Shown here: one piece after another, positions 12,001-16,954 of the stretch
Numbering within the stretch: position 1 is the first letter of the stretch
How the letters are laid out: the number at the start of each line of letters is the position of its first letter
NCBI RefSeq assembly: GCF_000718635.1
Contig: NZ_JOBF01000003.1
Location: 124,001 to 188,000, forward strand
Direction of reading: 5' to 3'
Length of the DNA stretch: 64,000 nucleotides
Source: Streptomyces varsoviensis
GTDB taxonomy: Bacteria > Actinomycetota > Actinomycetes > Streptomycetales > Streptomycetaceae
Program-made: the position numbers and the translations under genes
The notes under the pieces: generated by a model
Told to the model about the DNA's origin: nothing
Databases searched by the model: none
Seen by the model: only the letters and a program-made list of their open reading frames with translations

Positions 12001-15000
12001 GAGGTCAGCTCTTCCAAGAGTCCGTTCGCCGCCCCGTCGTCCGTGGAGCGTGCGCGCGTACCGCCCTCCTGGTCGCCGAAGCCCCACTCCCGCTCGTCCC
12101 GGAGCGCCTTGCGGTACTCGGCCCGCAGGTTCCGTACGCGCTCCTCGATCGCGCCCGCGTCGCCGTCGTCCCCGTGCTTCAGCCTCTGGAGCCGCCGCTG
12201 CAAGGGGTCGGTGCCGTCGTGGGGGCGCTTGAGGTCCTTGAGGCGTTCGCCGAGGGCGGCGTCCGCGTCGTCGCCGAGGCTGCGCGCGGGCGGCCTCGGC
12301 CCGTCGCCCTCGATCCACTTCAGGTTCTGGTCCCGCTGCCGCTGCTGCTCGGCGAGGTGGTCGCGTACGGGCCGGATCAGGTCGGTCACGTCCGCGAACC
12401 TGCCGTCCGCTATCGCGTGCGCGATGGCGCCGGCCGCCTCGGGCGGGAGGCTCCACGGCTCGGCGTCGTCGCGGTCGACCGGCAGGGAGCGCCGGGCGTC
12501 CTCCAGCATCTCCCTGGCATCGGCCTCCAACTCCTTGAGCTTGTCCAGGTGCTGAAGGGCTTCGGCGGTGTCCCCCTTGGCGAGGGACGCCTCGATGTCA
12601 TCGAGGACCGCGCCGCGCTCCGGCTCCGCCCCCACGCCCGTCGGCTCGTGGAGCGTCCGCGGCGGCTTCGGCCATACGGACTCGTCCTCGACATCGAGGG
12701 AACCACGGCGGTCGCCGGCGCTCCCCTCGCCGCCGCTCCCGGCCTCGGACCCTGCCCCCGTGTGCTCGGCGCCCCCACCGCTGCCGGACGACTCCGTCAC
12801 CACGCGCGGCGGCGCGCTCGGCACCTCCGGCAGGTCGTCCAGCACCGACCGTGCCGACTCCGTGGAGGGCGCGTGACCGCTTCCGGTTCCGGCCCCCTCC
12901 TTCGTGCCGGCGCCGCCGACACCCGCGGCAGAACTGTCGCCCATAGCGGGGGTGTTGGCGGAAGAATGCGACGAGGAGCCGTCGTACCGGGAAGAGGTCT
13001 CCGGGCGCGTGAAGTTCGCAGTCGCGCTCGGGCCCGGGGCCGGCCCCGCCGTACCCGAGGCCGAGTCCGAGGGAACATGCGCGTCCGAATCGCCCGAGCC
13101 GCGCTCGGACGACGGAGAGTTGCCGAGGAAGTCCGACGGCCGTCCGGCGCCGGACTTGCCCGCGCCGCCGCCCGTTGCCCCGCGAGGGCCGGACGACGAC
13201 GTCTCGACGGGCTTCGGCGGCGGCGTGGGAGCCGAACCCGACGACGTACCCGAGCCCGACGACGCGCCCGGCCCCGAGGGGGACGAGCCCGCGCCGCCCG
13301 GCTTCAACTCCGGGCCAGGGGGAGCAAGTTGCGGGGGCGGGCTGCTGTGGATGGCCGAGTGGAGCGCGCTCATGCCGTGGCCGAGCCCGCGCCCGACGAC
13401 CCCGCCGAGGGCGCCCGCGACGGGGGTGAAGCCGGTGACCTTGAACTCGTGGTCCGGCCCGAAGATGAGGTTGTAGAGCCCCTCGCTGACGGCCATGTGA
13501 CCGGCGTCCACCGCCGATCCGCCGATCATCTCCCCGACCTTGTAGCCGAAGTTGCCGTGCAGATTCTTGCCGACGCTCTGCACCAGCGAGCCGGGCAGTT
13601 CGTGCGAGAACGCGTGCACGCCGTCGGCGCCGAGCTTGCCCGCGTACGGGGCCAGCGCGTCGTCGAGGGACTTGGTCAGCGCCTGCCAGTCGCCCTTGCC
13701 CGCCCAGTTCTTGACGAACGCCTCGCCGTAGTCCTGGCCGAGCGCGTGCGCGGTGTCCTTGCCCAGGGCGTCGCCGAGGCGGTTCTCGAAGGACTTCGCC
13801 ATGTCCCGGACGACGCCCTGGCCCACCACGTCGGCGGCCGCGCCGTGGACGCCGGCCTTGCCCACCTGGTTGAGGGAGTCGTTGGTCTTGCCGAGGATGT
13901 CGCCGATGTCGTTGCCCAGGCTTCGGGCGGCCGACTCGCTGATGCCGTGGTCCACGGCGCCGGAACCGGCCCCGGAACCGGCCTTGGACCCCGCCGATCC
14001 CGCCTTGCCTCCGGCGCCGCCCGCACCGTCACCGGCCGTGCTGCCGGCGCCCTTGCCCACGCCGTCACCGGCCGTGCTGCCAGTACCCCGGCCCGTACCG
14101 GCACCGGCGCCCTTGCCCGCACCGCTGCCCGTACCAGCACCGGTGCCCTTGCCCGTACCCGCGCCCGTACCACCGCCGGGACCGACGCCGCCATCGCCGC
14201 CCTTGCCGAGCCCGCCACCGGGACCGGCGCCCTCGCCCGCGCCCTTCCCGGGGCCGGCGCCAGGGCCGGGCCCGTCGCCCGCGCCGGTCTTCCCCAGCCC
14301 CTTGGCGCCGCCCTTCGCGCCGCCCTCCGCGCCGCCCGCGGCCACGTCGTCCGCGCCGTGGCCGAGCGCGTTGCCCAGCCCCTTGGACAGGTCCTTCGTC
14401 CCGCCGTCCGTGCCGTGCTCGGCGAGGTTGGCCGCGCCCTTGCCCAGGCCCGCGGAGAGGTCCTTCGAGCCCCCGTCCGCGCCGTGCGAGGCGGCCTTGC
14501 CCAGGCTGTTCGCCAGCGTCTCGCCCGCGTCGTGGGAGAGGGCCGAGCCGAGCCCCTTGCCGATGGTGTTGCCGAGCCACTTGCCGAGGCTGTCGCCGAT
14601 GAACGAGAACGGGCCGCCGACGAGCCCGCTGATCGCGCCGAACTCGGCGGCGCCCTTGGTGAAGTCGGTGTTCCACTCGGTGCGGTTGCCCTGGAGCATC
14701 TGGGTGACCTGGAGGATCGCGTCGAGCAGCAGGCCCCCGACGATGCCCATCACCATCTGCATGATGATCTGCTGGAGGAGGTACTTGGCGAGGAGCTGGG
14801 CGAAGAGCCGGAACGCCGCCTCCGCGGCCGCCGCCCAGATCTCGGAGACCCCGGCGGTGAACGGCGCGAGGGCCTGGGCCAGCGCGATCTGGGCGATGAG
14901 CAGGGCGAGCTGCCCGAAGACCGACCACTTGGTGTACTCGACGTCGGCGGCGGTCTTGAAGGCGTTCTTGGACAGGTCCTCGGCGTCCTTCTTGGCGCGG

Positions 15001-15257
15001 CCGAGGATGCTGTCCTCGCCGCCGACGAAGAACTGGTTGGTGTACTGCACGAACGCGTCTGCGGACGCGCCCTCGAAGTCCATCTTCACCTGCTGGACGA
15101 CCTGCCGCAGCAACTCCTCCAACTGCCCGAACTTCTCGGCGGCGTCCGTGTACTCGTGGCTGACGCGGCGCAGCTCGTCCTCGTTGGCCTGCGGCCAGTC
15201 CGTGCCCGTCAGGGCCTTGAGGAACTTCGCCCAGTCCTCGGATATCTCGATCGCCAT
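1..15257 (-). CDS. Giant T7SS-linked multidomain protein with OTU and clan-CD-like protease motifs (C-terminus outside window)
   Basis: One reading frame stays open from an ATG at 15257 to the window edge, giving 5,085 visible residues with no stop. Residues 1-230 are helical with long hydrophobic stretches and resemble the WXG100-like N-terminal domain of CpnT-type toxins. A Gly/Ala/Lys-rich linker follows (about 310-400), then charged helical regions (about 900-1750), a Glu/Lys-rich linker (about 2015-2056) and a long beta-rich middle. An OTU cysteine-protease motif DGDCLF has Cys4654, with a matching His4805 in EDHYQAM. An AHG (His4995) and ACEAG (Cys5039) pair fits the His/Cys dyad of clan CD peptidases. 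A degenerate OTU-like unit lies at 4037-4234. The gene is last in the WXG100 operon, so T7SS export is inferred. Databases often label such giant Streptomyces proteins 'lonely Cys domain-containing' (from memory). The true C-terminus, where a toxin would be expected, is not visible. Confidence 0.9.
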   Translation of the reverse strand, partial: MAIEISEDWAKFLKALTGTDWPQANEDELRRVSHEYTDAAEKFGQLEELLRQVVQQVKMDFEGASADAFVQYTNQFFVGGEDSILGRAKKDAEDLSKNAFKTAADVEYTKWSVFGQLALLIAQIALAQALAPFTAGVSEIWAAAAEAAFRLFAQLLAKYLLQQIIMQMVMGIVGGLLLDAILQVTQMLQGNRTEWNTDFTKGAAEFGAISGLVGGPFSFIGDSLGKWLGNTIGKGLGSALSHDAGETLANSLGKAASHGADGGSKDLSAGLGKGAANLAEHGTDGGTKDLSKGLGNALGHGADDVAAGGAEGGAKGGAKGLGKTGAGDGPGPGAGPGKGAGEGAGPGGGLGKGGDGGVGPGGGTGAGTGKGTGAGTGSGAGKGAGAGTGRGTGSTAGDGVGKGAGSTAGDGAGGAGGKAGSAGSKAGSGAGSGAVDHGISESAARSLGNDIGDILGKTNDSLNQVGKAGVHGAAADVVGQGVVRDMAKSFENRLGDALGKDTAHALGQDYGEAFVKNWAGKGDWQALTKSLDDALAPYAGKLGADGVHAFSHELPGSLVQSVGKNLHGNFGYKVGEMIGGSAVDAGHMAVSEGLYNLIFGPDHEFKVTGFTPVAGALGGVVGRGLGHGMSALHSAIHSSPPPQLAPPGPELKPGGAGSSPSGPGASSGSGTSSGSAPTPPPKPVETSSSGPRGATGGGAGKSGAGRPSDFLGNSPSSERGSGDSDAHVPSDSASGTAGPAPGPSATANFTRPETSSRYDGSSSHSSANTPAMGDSSAAGVGGAGTKEGAGTGSGHAPSTESARSVLDDLPEVPSAPPRVVTESSGSGGGAEHTGAGSEAGSGGEGSAGDRRGSLDVEDESVWPKPPRTLHEPTGVGAEPERGAVLDDIEASLAKGDTAEALQHLDKLKELEADAREMLEDARRSLPVDRDDAEPWSLPPEAAGAIAHAIADGRFADVTDLIRPVRDHLAEQQRQRDQNLKWIEGDGPRPPARSLGDDADAALGERLKDLKRPHDGTDPLQRRLQRLKHGDDGDAGAIEERVRNLRAEYRKALRDEREWGFGDQEGGTRARSTDDGAANGLLEELTSLPPVPSHDPGGAARPPHEENGGSGRSEADELDSLLRELPFADRSDLDSADSGLGDLPKVPGGAEEFGPKAPEAVPGAATTMDKRVGQALKHLGEQARRHGMDPDERRELTRKITEDSAAGKYREAAEGLRELQDKVAVAGLGERLQHFRRHLDGGYDRVSGLGMRRSEWYRRALDIESSAQHGTPHETTELLRQYDDRLGELRDEVAARGDASSLDDELRAARWLSDSRRAREEALGMTPERGAEWASRCDTAASAEDELKILSEYEAELAALDIARRLGDLEKLGASERELGEWGRRFEQHGLRDDIKEQYDRRVRHLREDAETADLRRRLEELKAGGPDAEGFDDFDGPVGSGKDAEPNTKATAEEPGGAADEPGKKAASEHDEWEARERRWVAEREEALGMPPKERRRWAERRAGARTGEERDHVDIEHLERLRDLSREREVRQIRDGDPDGPARTEEQRKAWNRRFEAAARNPEATDLLLEEYRRHSADLRDAELARLDDALTAPDPLNPLNRRIDQELDALPASAKAAAARDSATLLERLGRLGLDGDGPPLGPPPHPSDDASAAPAPQEHQQHANEPTTPTGTDAERGGLATDDDHGPLPHLPNPNTSATPPPPGRATGNAENKPGSRQPVGSLETERPKTESESTGASEDEAAGLRHGLPRKTSGQYEPDSAEPQTQPRMQPPVSKEWEALARRLAALRDPAPSGGDVPTPLQQEPVSPGEPGGDGSGGKAPEKQPSAASKSERDAELDKLSADDYEKLLYKTRQRFPRATEETILDEAYAHLKGDSEKVVKSAEPGGEREIALEKGPTPPDWKTQDLVKFDDESELPRSLEGFGHSKVTFRGLDLLGDDLKAALKPAAGEFAELERELMNNPHTFVDGRPFTFRAEDGGYRQVTLTVRNFGNWSRYTEPPKTPEAAEGEAAPEKKADEDTEGKTEGQTEEKAEEKAGEKSGEKAEEQTKQEKPESGQETKVDTEIRSRPGAGDSKTLGANRSYGASVPLGPAAGFASPYGSIGFSVRRMEPSYSYGTENRAQTSMTSVGKDSSHVHVDDLHITVETKSWDKNHNEITPERAGVPEKSTYAVRGGLMWRAPDSITHPVRPDRLPSAFTFAPGDRPRLYSPVSVDTDQHLLAWALQAFPEAKPGTAAHEDITAFVSPESLRTLLGPATTSTAMSQALFAGLGGQRSLGAIELKLEPVSAKLSTASDKSEVKKADANRMTATVERRSAQGGTVTATLGPAFSPLGDSRLKAQAAAVASVSSQRSESSTSGNNVESGRTLNSRGHAGLYDVAYRLKVRKLGGEWASPHPEGLPYQISAKLLMSRAEARRLAGWDDGTKLAEDAPAPKPPAYLLENDPVTFGPHAVVELDSGPGGGSSRDAAHRQKEGQDGQDAAAATSASLVEKVRDQMHRRLYEEYPELVLSPDEHTPQRFRYVKDAETGELVPKRFAGRAQDYANALRNTHKLHQALSQVQVESGLEALTSTGVSFELERLGQLYDGDLRPLDKEYVSVTLKATAANLRFDGVAHDLGQANNLASMRHGDSASTRTQGFAAGFDLGVSGGGDLGASAGFSARYGWSTSYGTTYGPMAATDGGVTSTGPQHLWTYDLQFHATATSFRRPRQAARVLSGQLMSLPWFVRPSEPIALLGSEPERFAGHVTIAVPAALSPTHAHPRPTAERKEQEAQPQEVPLGGLRRDRAVEPVQAMSEELAEKLSSGRPVPDWQPHEIFGHPHLVQKVVAPEVVQEHLTGLLGEVSGGSWVYQVKGTPASRALGNSFGAGRNEADFSDAAQTGKHVGELYGKTAFTDDTATVSAWPKIKNPRVLAVADSGDLSASMIGSALTGAGHSVSSATNGSVGLNAAFRAKQPDAHQTTGNYGLTWTPYQRGRTTTESASLTANPANTTEHAGPLALVVADVDWHLAARYRHAGLAAPAVNAVTANTPKGRVVNVPDGVLLWMPLADAKAAGLYDDGLGAQPTPERFAASDLTKLAAFPVGRLDMAGALDAFTARVRKELPAQAGWLNPHSILDDQLGSLAGKNLLLSPEALRGLRATMENGGASLRMVRNNLGPSKQGRLVVTLRRETSGGGTLRHDVKLTTAKTLLAAETLTEKVSSGSDGGYKVTETPTVDSTPNVKSAAAGFDDRAGTSRSTARATNATDMPTASIAWSGPAVRSRTRFTLSIDLELDGVRQLAFRHDVGELDENVPISLTVPRSGGGPALPALKPVATPGGGDRPKLLPSAGDDVLKRGAQARYRKGKELFASAPESLVVLGVGGVAKLREAGAFALDTAERPRHRRPRPGQEAAGPKGAPYLGQGKLTKPGTAGAEAHYNNVSDEVLAAAFPRMVRDKFTLPPLHDHTTAVGGLDATLSLHASVDLGHAQVVTFDPGAGLGASTRALTNTTYTGDSTETHQPGFSAGPNVAAAPGPLPPGGASGSGPGWSDSATSGIASDRRTSALTTVKPPAGGAVLVRLPVYWQHSAKVTQRIADAPFVTKLNNLVPQVVRKELGLPEAAVGHTIGDGVYVWVANDLAKKFDLLPPQVEDAQKAVKAETEAFEKAAKAWDATARSLRAFPAELAEARAGLAAAREALAKAEAEAAGAGAVEGGAASGGPLTAAEAETRVKERQAAYDAAERRLATREEHHAKLHQDLADHARDRTKAERRLARAWTAAHDTLRYHGLPEADRQGPPPKPWDPELKDDHETPPVPEAAPGYPHPDEATAAGEAQQTQLTSVAEVEKETAPWLPGTPGERDPLLTAETLTEAAARERDKAAAFARQWRLEDARYRKALTEARTAREEWLAADEKARAATGAPGEPKGGARDALRTADGAYAKAREKLETRHGAVVRARERFLAAQKSARRSGEPDHRPWYPEADPETYERATDDDPAPDPYTVLDKDGDGEPLSLTGPDGTTVLDLVEPPSSKQETGAEGDSTGQGAARHDPDTGTGFHRSLLHALRRADPEKFAALRAGQDAQAVGDVTTPALITPAEITPVEIAALKNKLAAQLSADKDELAGFLAVDDWDRFTADDLAEAGIQLDSAQRQEFETWQRLPKDVTLTADQRLALARKELLRAGDDRIGYRKDTGWNHAGGDLLPLLAARALGVPVTVVRGDLGFQKFLPHGTEGAKEAQPERGGVVLHVKDDTYRSAVPRPDAQEAQSTDDATEPASLEGTTTLVLPDGSRHTLNPVTGPGSRFAESLAASMKAVEKAGGKEAEAATRHGVPRGDEKREAAGVRDRLARELEQPRFPDLGDELLFQHPFTQADLDEAGVRLAPGQRAEYVRDGRLPSSVSLTTAQREALGRRMFPAADDEFTPEELAAAGLPPGPLTPAALTDGQRRELTAALLSRPTAQPSPSLTALARGLAASLFGGLRVVDKDGHITSYGKDPSGGPLLRHDGNTYAPTTAEPKSEAGKTETKPEAGSVEAKPEAGKAEAKPAAEPVPAVEPKPAPTAQPQPQPQPKPAPPNEPETLTKPKERQEPDAAKGRQESDAAKERQEPDAAKGRQEPDAAKGRQEPEAVRPKVTEPREAGAKSKAATEERSETGRFTVDGREFRVLGVTGDGDCLFASVLAGGYRQGVAGQVLHLDVPGLRDHVADWLMSEGADARTTVAELDELGFADLPDATDPEAWQRLGSSLLEYAPNRATAEMLGARQLVAAALRDTRLWNTPLFDHAPLVLARALDVNIRVVQEGVPTQSFNPGARGGTLYVHYNGEDHYQAMGPVEPVRPARPVRPAPPVQQSAQLLQQHQQQPAEQRRSSGFASLAERLRATRAKLKRWGGGPSPAASRPPSQQREPLPPTLVTTDGRHVPVGKFTSRLHAIKNAEGQVIGHASHSGEEWAAREKFYANFRRDGATYWHYKGPKGAETPDGTVHTATDTTPWHVKGPQQGATAGAGSRRRPYFFDAHGTGKGVLLHAEGEAKPLEVGGDQLAAFVGSLTKDTGAPVVLVACEAGSGKSGGASVIERAAQATPGRRWYGPTGVVGHVEAERRDGLGRE
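1438..1572 (-). repeat. In-frame 27-bp tandem repeat (AAKGRQEPD unit) in the giant protein
   Basis: A 27-bp unit repeats about four and a half times and encodes the nonapeptide AAKGRQEPD with small substitutions (K-G or K-E, E-P or E-S). It lies at about residues 4563-4607, just before the intact OTU domain. A related Lys-Pro-Glu-Ala-Gly-rich stretch at about 1660-1790 precedes it. Both look like flexible linkers, and the near-identical DNA copies suggest recent expansion. Confidence 0.85.
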
Positions 15258-15322
15258 CGTGCGCTGCCGTAACCCGTCCGTTCAGGAAGTCGCCCCGCCC
15301 AGGAACCCGTGTGCCCGGGGTC

Positions 15323-15673
15323 TCAGGACCCGGTGAGCTTGTGGGCCAACTGGTCGGACTCGTGCTCGGCCTCGTCGAGCGTGCGCGCGGCGCTCCGGCC
15401 GTTGATGCCCAGCAGTTCGAAGAGTTCGGCGAGGGACTTGAGCCCGTTCTCCAGGCCCTTGCCGTGCTCGTCGGTGTACTTGTGGTACGCCTTGGCGTAC
15501 TGGTCGTCCTTGCCGCCCGCCGTCTTGTTCTGCTCGTTGATGCGCCCGGTGAGGGTCTTGAGCTCGTCGGTGATCCGGGCGATCTCGTCGATCTGCGTGA
15601 ACCGCCGCTGGAGATCGCTCGGGACGAACATGTTGCCGTTGCCGTGTCCGCTGCCGCCGGTGCCCTCAGCCAT
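15323..15673 (-). CDS. Small helical WXG100-superfamily-like protein
   Basis: A 116-residue protein begins with a Gly-rich N-terminus, followed by two long helical segments rich in Glu, Lys and Leu joined around an NGRSAA turn. The size and helical hairpin pattern fit ESX secretion partners, although no WXG tripeptide is present. The ATG at 15673 overlaps the end of the YbaB/EbfC-like gene by 8 bases, so translation is probably coupled. It lies 65 bp upstream of the giant gene and could be its co-secreted partner or chaperone, which is inferred from position. I do not recognise a named family. Confidence 0.85.
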   Translation of the reverse strand: MAEGTGGSGHGNGNMFVPSDLQRRFTQIDEIARITDELKTLTGRINEQNKTAGGKDDQYAKAYHKYTDEHGKGLENGLKSLAELFELLGINGRSAARTLDEAEHESDQLAHKLTGS

Positions 15674-16133
15674 CGAACTCTTCCTCGTCCTCGTACGTAC
15701 GGGCCGGCTTCGGCGGCCTGCCTCCGTCGCCGAGCACCGTGTCCGCCAGCCCCCGCGGCCGCATGGCGCGCAGCGGCGCGAGCAGGTCCTCCACGGAGCT
15801 GCCGCCGAACATGCCGTCGGCGAGGCTGTCCTGCTGCCGCATCAGGGGCCGCACCTTCCCGCCGACCTGCGCGCTCATCGCGGCGCGGGCCTCGTTGACG
15901 GTGGCCATCAGGACGGCGGCGAGCTGCGCGGAGGGCATGTCCCGGTAGTCCTCGGTGTGGAACTTCAGGTCGGTGATCTCGCCGTGCGCGCTGACGGTGG
16001 CGGTGACCATCCGGTCCTTGGAGGTGGCCGAGGCGCGGGCGCGGCCGAGTTCCTTCTGGACCTCCTGGATGCGTTCGGTGTGCTCCGCCAGCTCGGCCAT
16101 CGCCGACTGGAGCTGCTCCTGCAATGACGTCAT
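15666..16133 (-). CDS. YbaB/EbfC-family protein
   Basis: A 155-residue protein with the usual YbaB/EbfC layout: an N-terminal coiled-coil helix (about residues 5-35), a beta section with a VTATVSAHGEITDLKF-type core, then a helix ending near residue 90. The family is best known as nucleoid-associated DNA-binding dimers. An acidic tail ends in EEEFDG. The ATG at 16133 was chosen because it overlaps the stop of the upstream SseB-like gene as TGATG and the fold begins directly there; a longer upstream reading would run through that gene. YbaB-like proteins occur in actinobacterial ESX operons, where their role is unclear. DNA binding here is only inferred. Confidence 0.88.
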   Translation of the reverse strand: MTSLQEQLQSAMAELAEHTERIQEVQKELGRARASATSKDRMVTATVSAHGEITDLKFHTEDYRDMPSAQLAAVLMATVNEARAAMSAQVGGKVRPLMRQQDSLADGMFGGSSVEDLLAPLRAMRPRGLADTVLGDGGRPPKPARTYEDEEEFDG

Positions 16134-16954
16134 CAGCGTGCGTCCCTCTCCTGATCGCGGTCGTCCGCCGGCGCACCGTCTCCCGGCGCACCGACTCCCG
16201 GCGGGCCGGGGGCCAGTGCCTCGACGGTCTCCTCTCCCGCCTCCCCTCCGGCCCCTGCGACGACCTCCTCGAAGTCCGCCGCGGTCAGCCGCATCGGGGC
16301 CGGGCCGGTGGGGTTCAGGTAGAGGTCGCAGCCGTCGGGGATCATGGCGAAGAGCTGGTCCGCGGGCAGCACCCGGTGGGCGAGGGCGCCGGCCCGCTCC
16401 AGTTGGGCGGGGCCGGTGTAGGCCGGCACGACCGGGCCGCCGTCCGGGGCGCAGGCCACGACCGGCCCGCCGCCCGGCGCGGTGAACACGGCGAGTTCCG
16501 CGGTGGCCGCCGCACGGGCGACGGCCTCGGGCGGTCCGTAGCCGGTCGCCGCCGACTGGATCGCCGCGTCCACGTCGTCGGTGGGCTCCGGCCAGCCCAG
16601 CATGCCCGGGGACGGCCGGTAGTCGGGGTTGTCCTGCCAGCCGACGAGGTCGCCGCGCGCGTCGGAGCGCCACTGGCCGATGACGGCCCAGGAGGGCGGC
16701 GCCCCCTCTCCCGTCCACGCCGGGTCGGTCATGGCGAACCAGTGGTCGGGCGCGGTACGGGCCGCCTCCCGGATGTCCTCGGGGGCGGGCGGCATGGCGG
16801 GCGGCGTGCCGGACCCCGCCGCCCCGCCCGCGCCGGTACCAGGGGCCGTACGGGCGTCCGTACCCGTACGGACGCCCGTACCCGAGCCCGTACTCACGCC
16901 CGTAGCCGTACTCACGCCCGTACCCGAGCCCGTACCCGCTCCGCTCGCGCTCAT
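16133..16954 (-). CDS. SseB-like T7SS-associated protein
   Basis: A 273-residue protein. The first 50 residues are a low-complexity Gly/Thr/Ser run made of near-identical GTG repeats. The central part carries a WFAMTDPAW segment. The C-terminal 120 residues match the SseB N-terminal domain pattern: a short beta region (PVVPAYTGPAQL), then LPADQLFAMIPDGCDLYLNP followed by a hydrophobic-acidic helix. SseB-like domains recur beside ESX genes and are usually called type VII secretion-associated proteins without known activity. The start at 16954 overlaps the preceding stop by 4 bases (ATGA) and the end overlaps the next start, so it sits in a coupled chain. Confidence 0.85.
   Translation of the reverse strand: MSASGAGTGSGTGVSTATGVSTGSGTGVRTGTDARTAPGTGAGGAAGSGTPPAMPPAPEDIREAARTAPDHWFAMTDPAWTGEGAPPSWAVIGQWRSDARGDLVGWQDNPDYRPSPGMLGWPEPTDDVDAAIQSAATGYGPPEAVARAAATAELAVFTAPGGGPVVACAPDGGPVVPAYTGPAQLERAGALAHRVLPADQLFAMIPDGCDLYLNPTGPAPMRLTAADFEEVVAGAGGEAGEETVEALAPGPPGVGAPGDGAPADDRDQERDAR

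Noticed and set aside
39..15272. Very long plus-strand open frames of 900-1500 codons opposite the giant gene
   Set aside because: They lie in exact codon register with the minus-strand giant frame and have low-complexity Arg/Leu/Gly translations, as expected for antisense of a high-GC gene.
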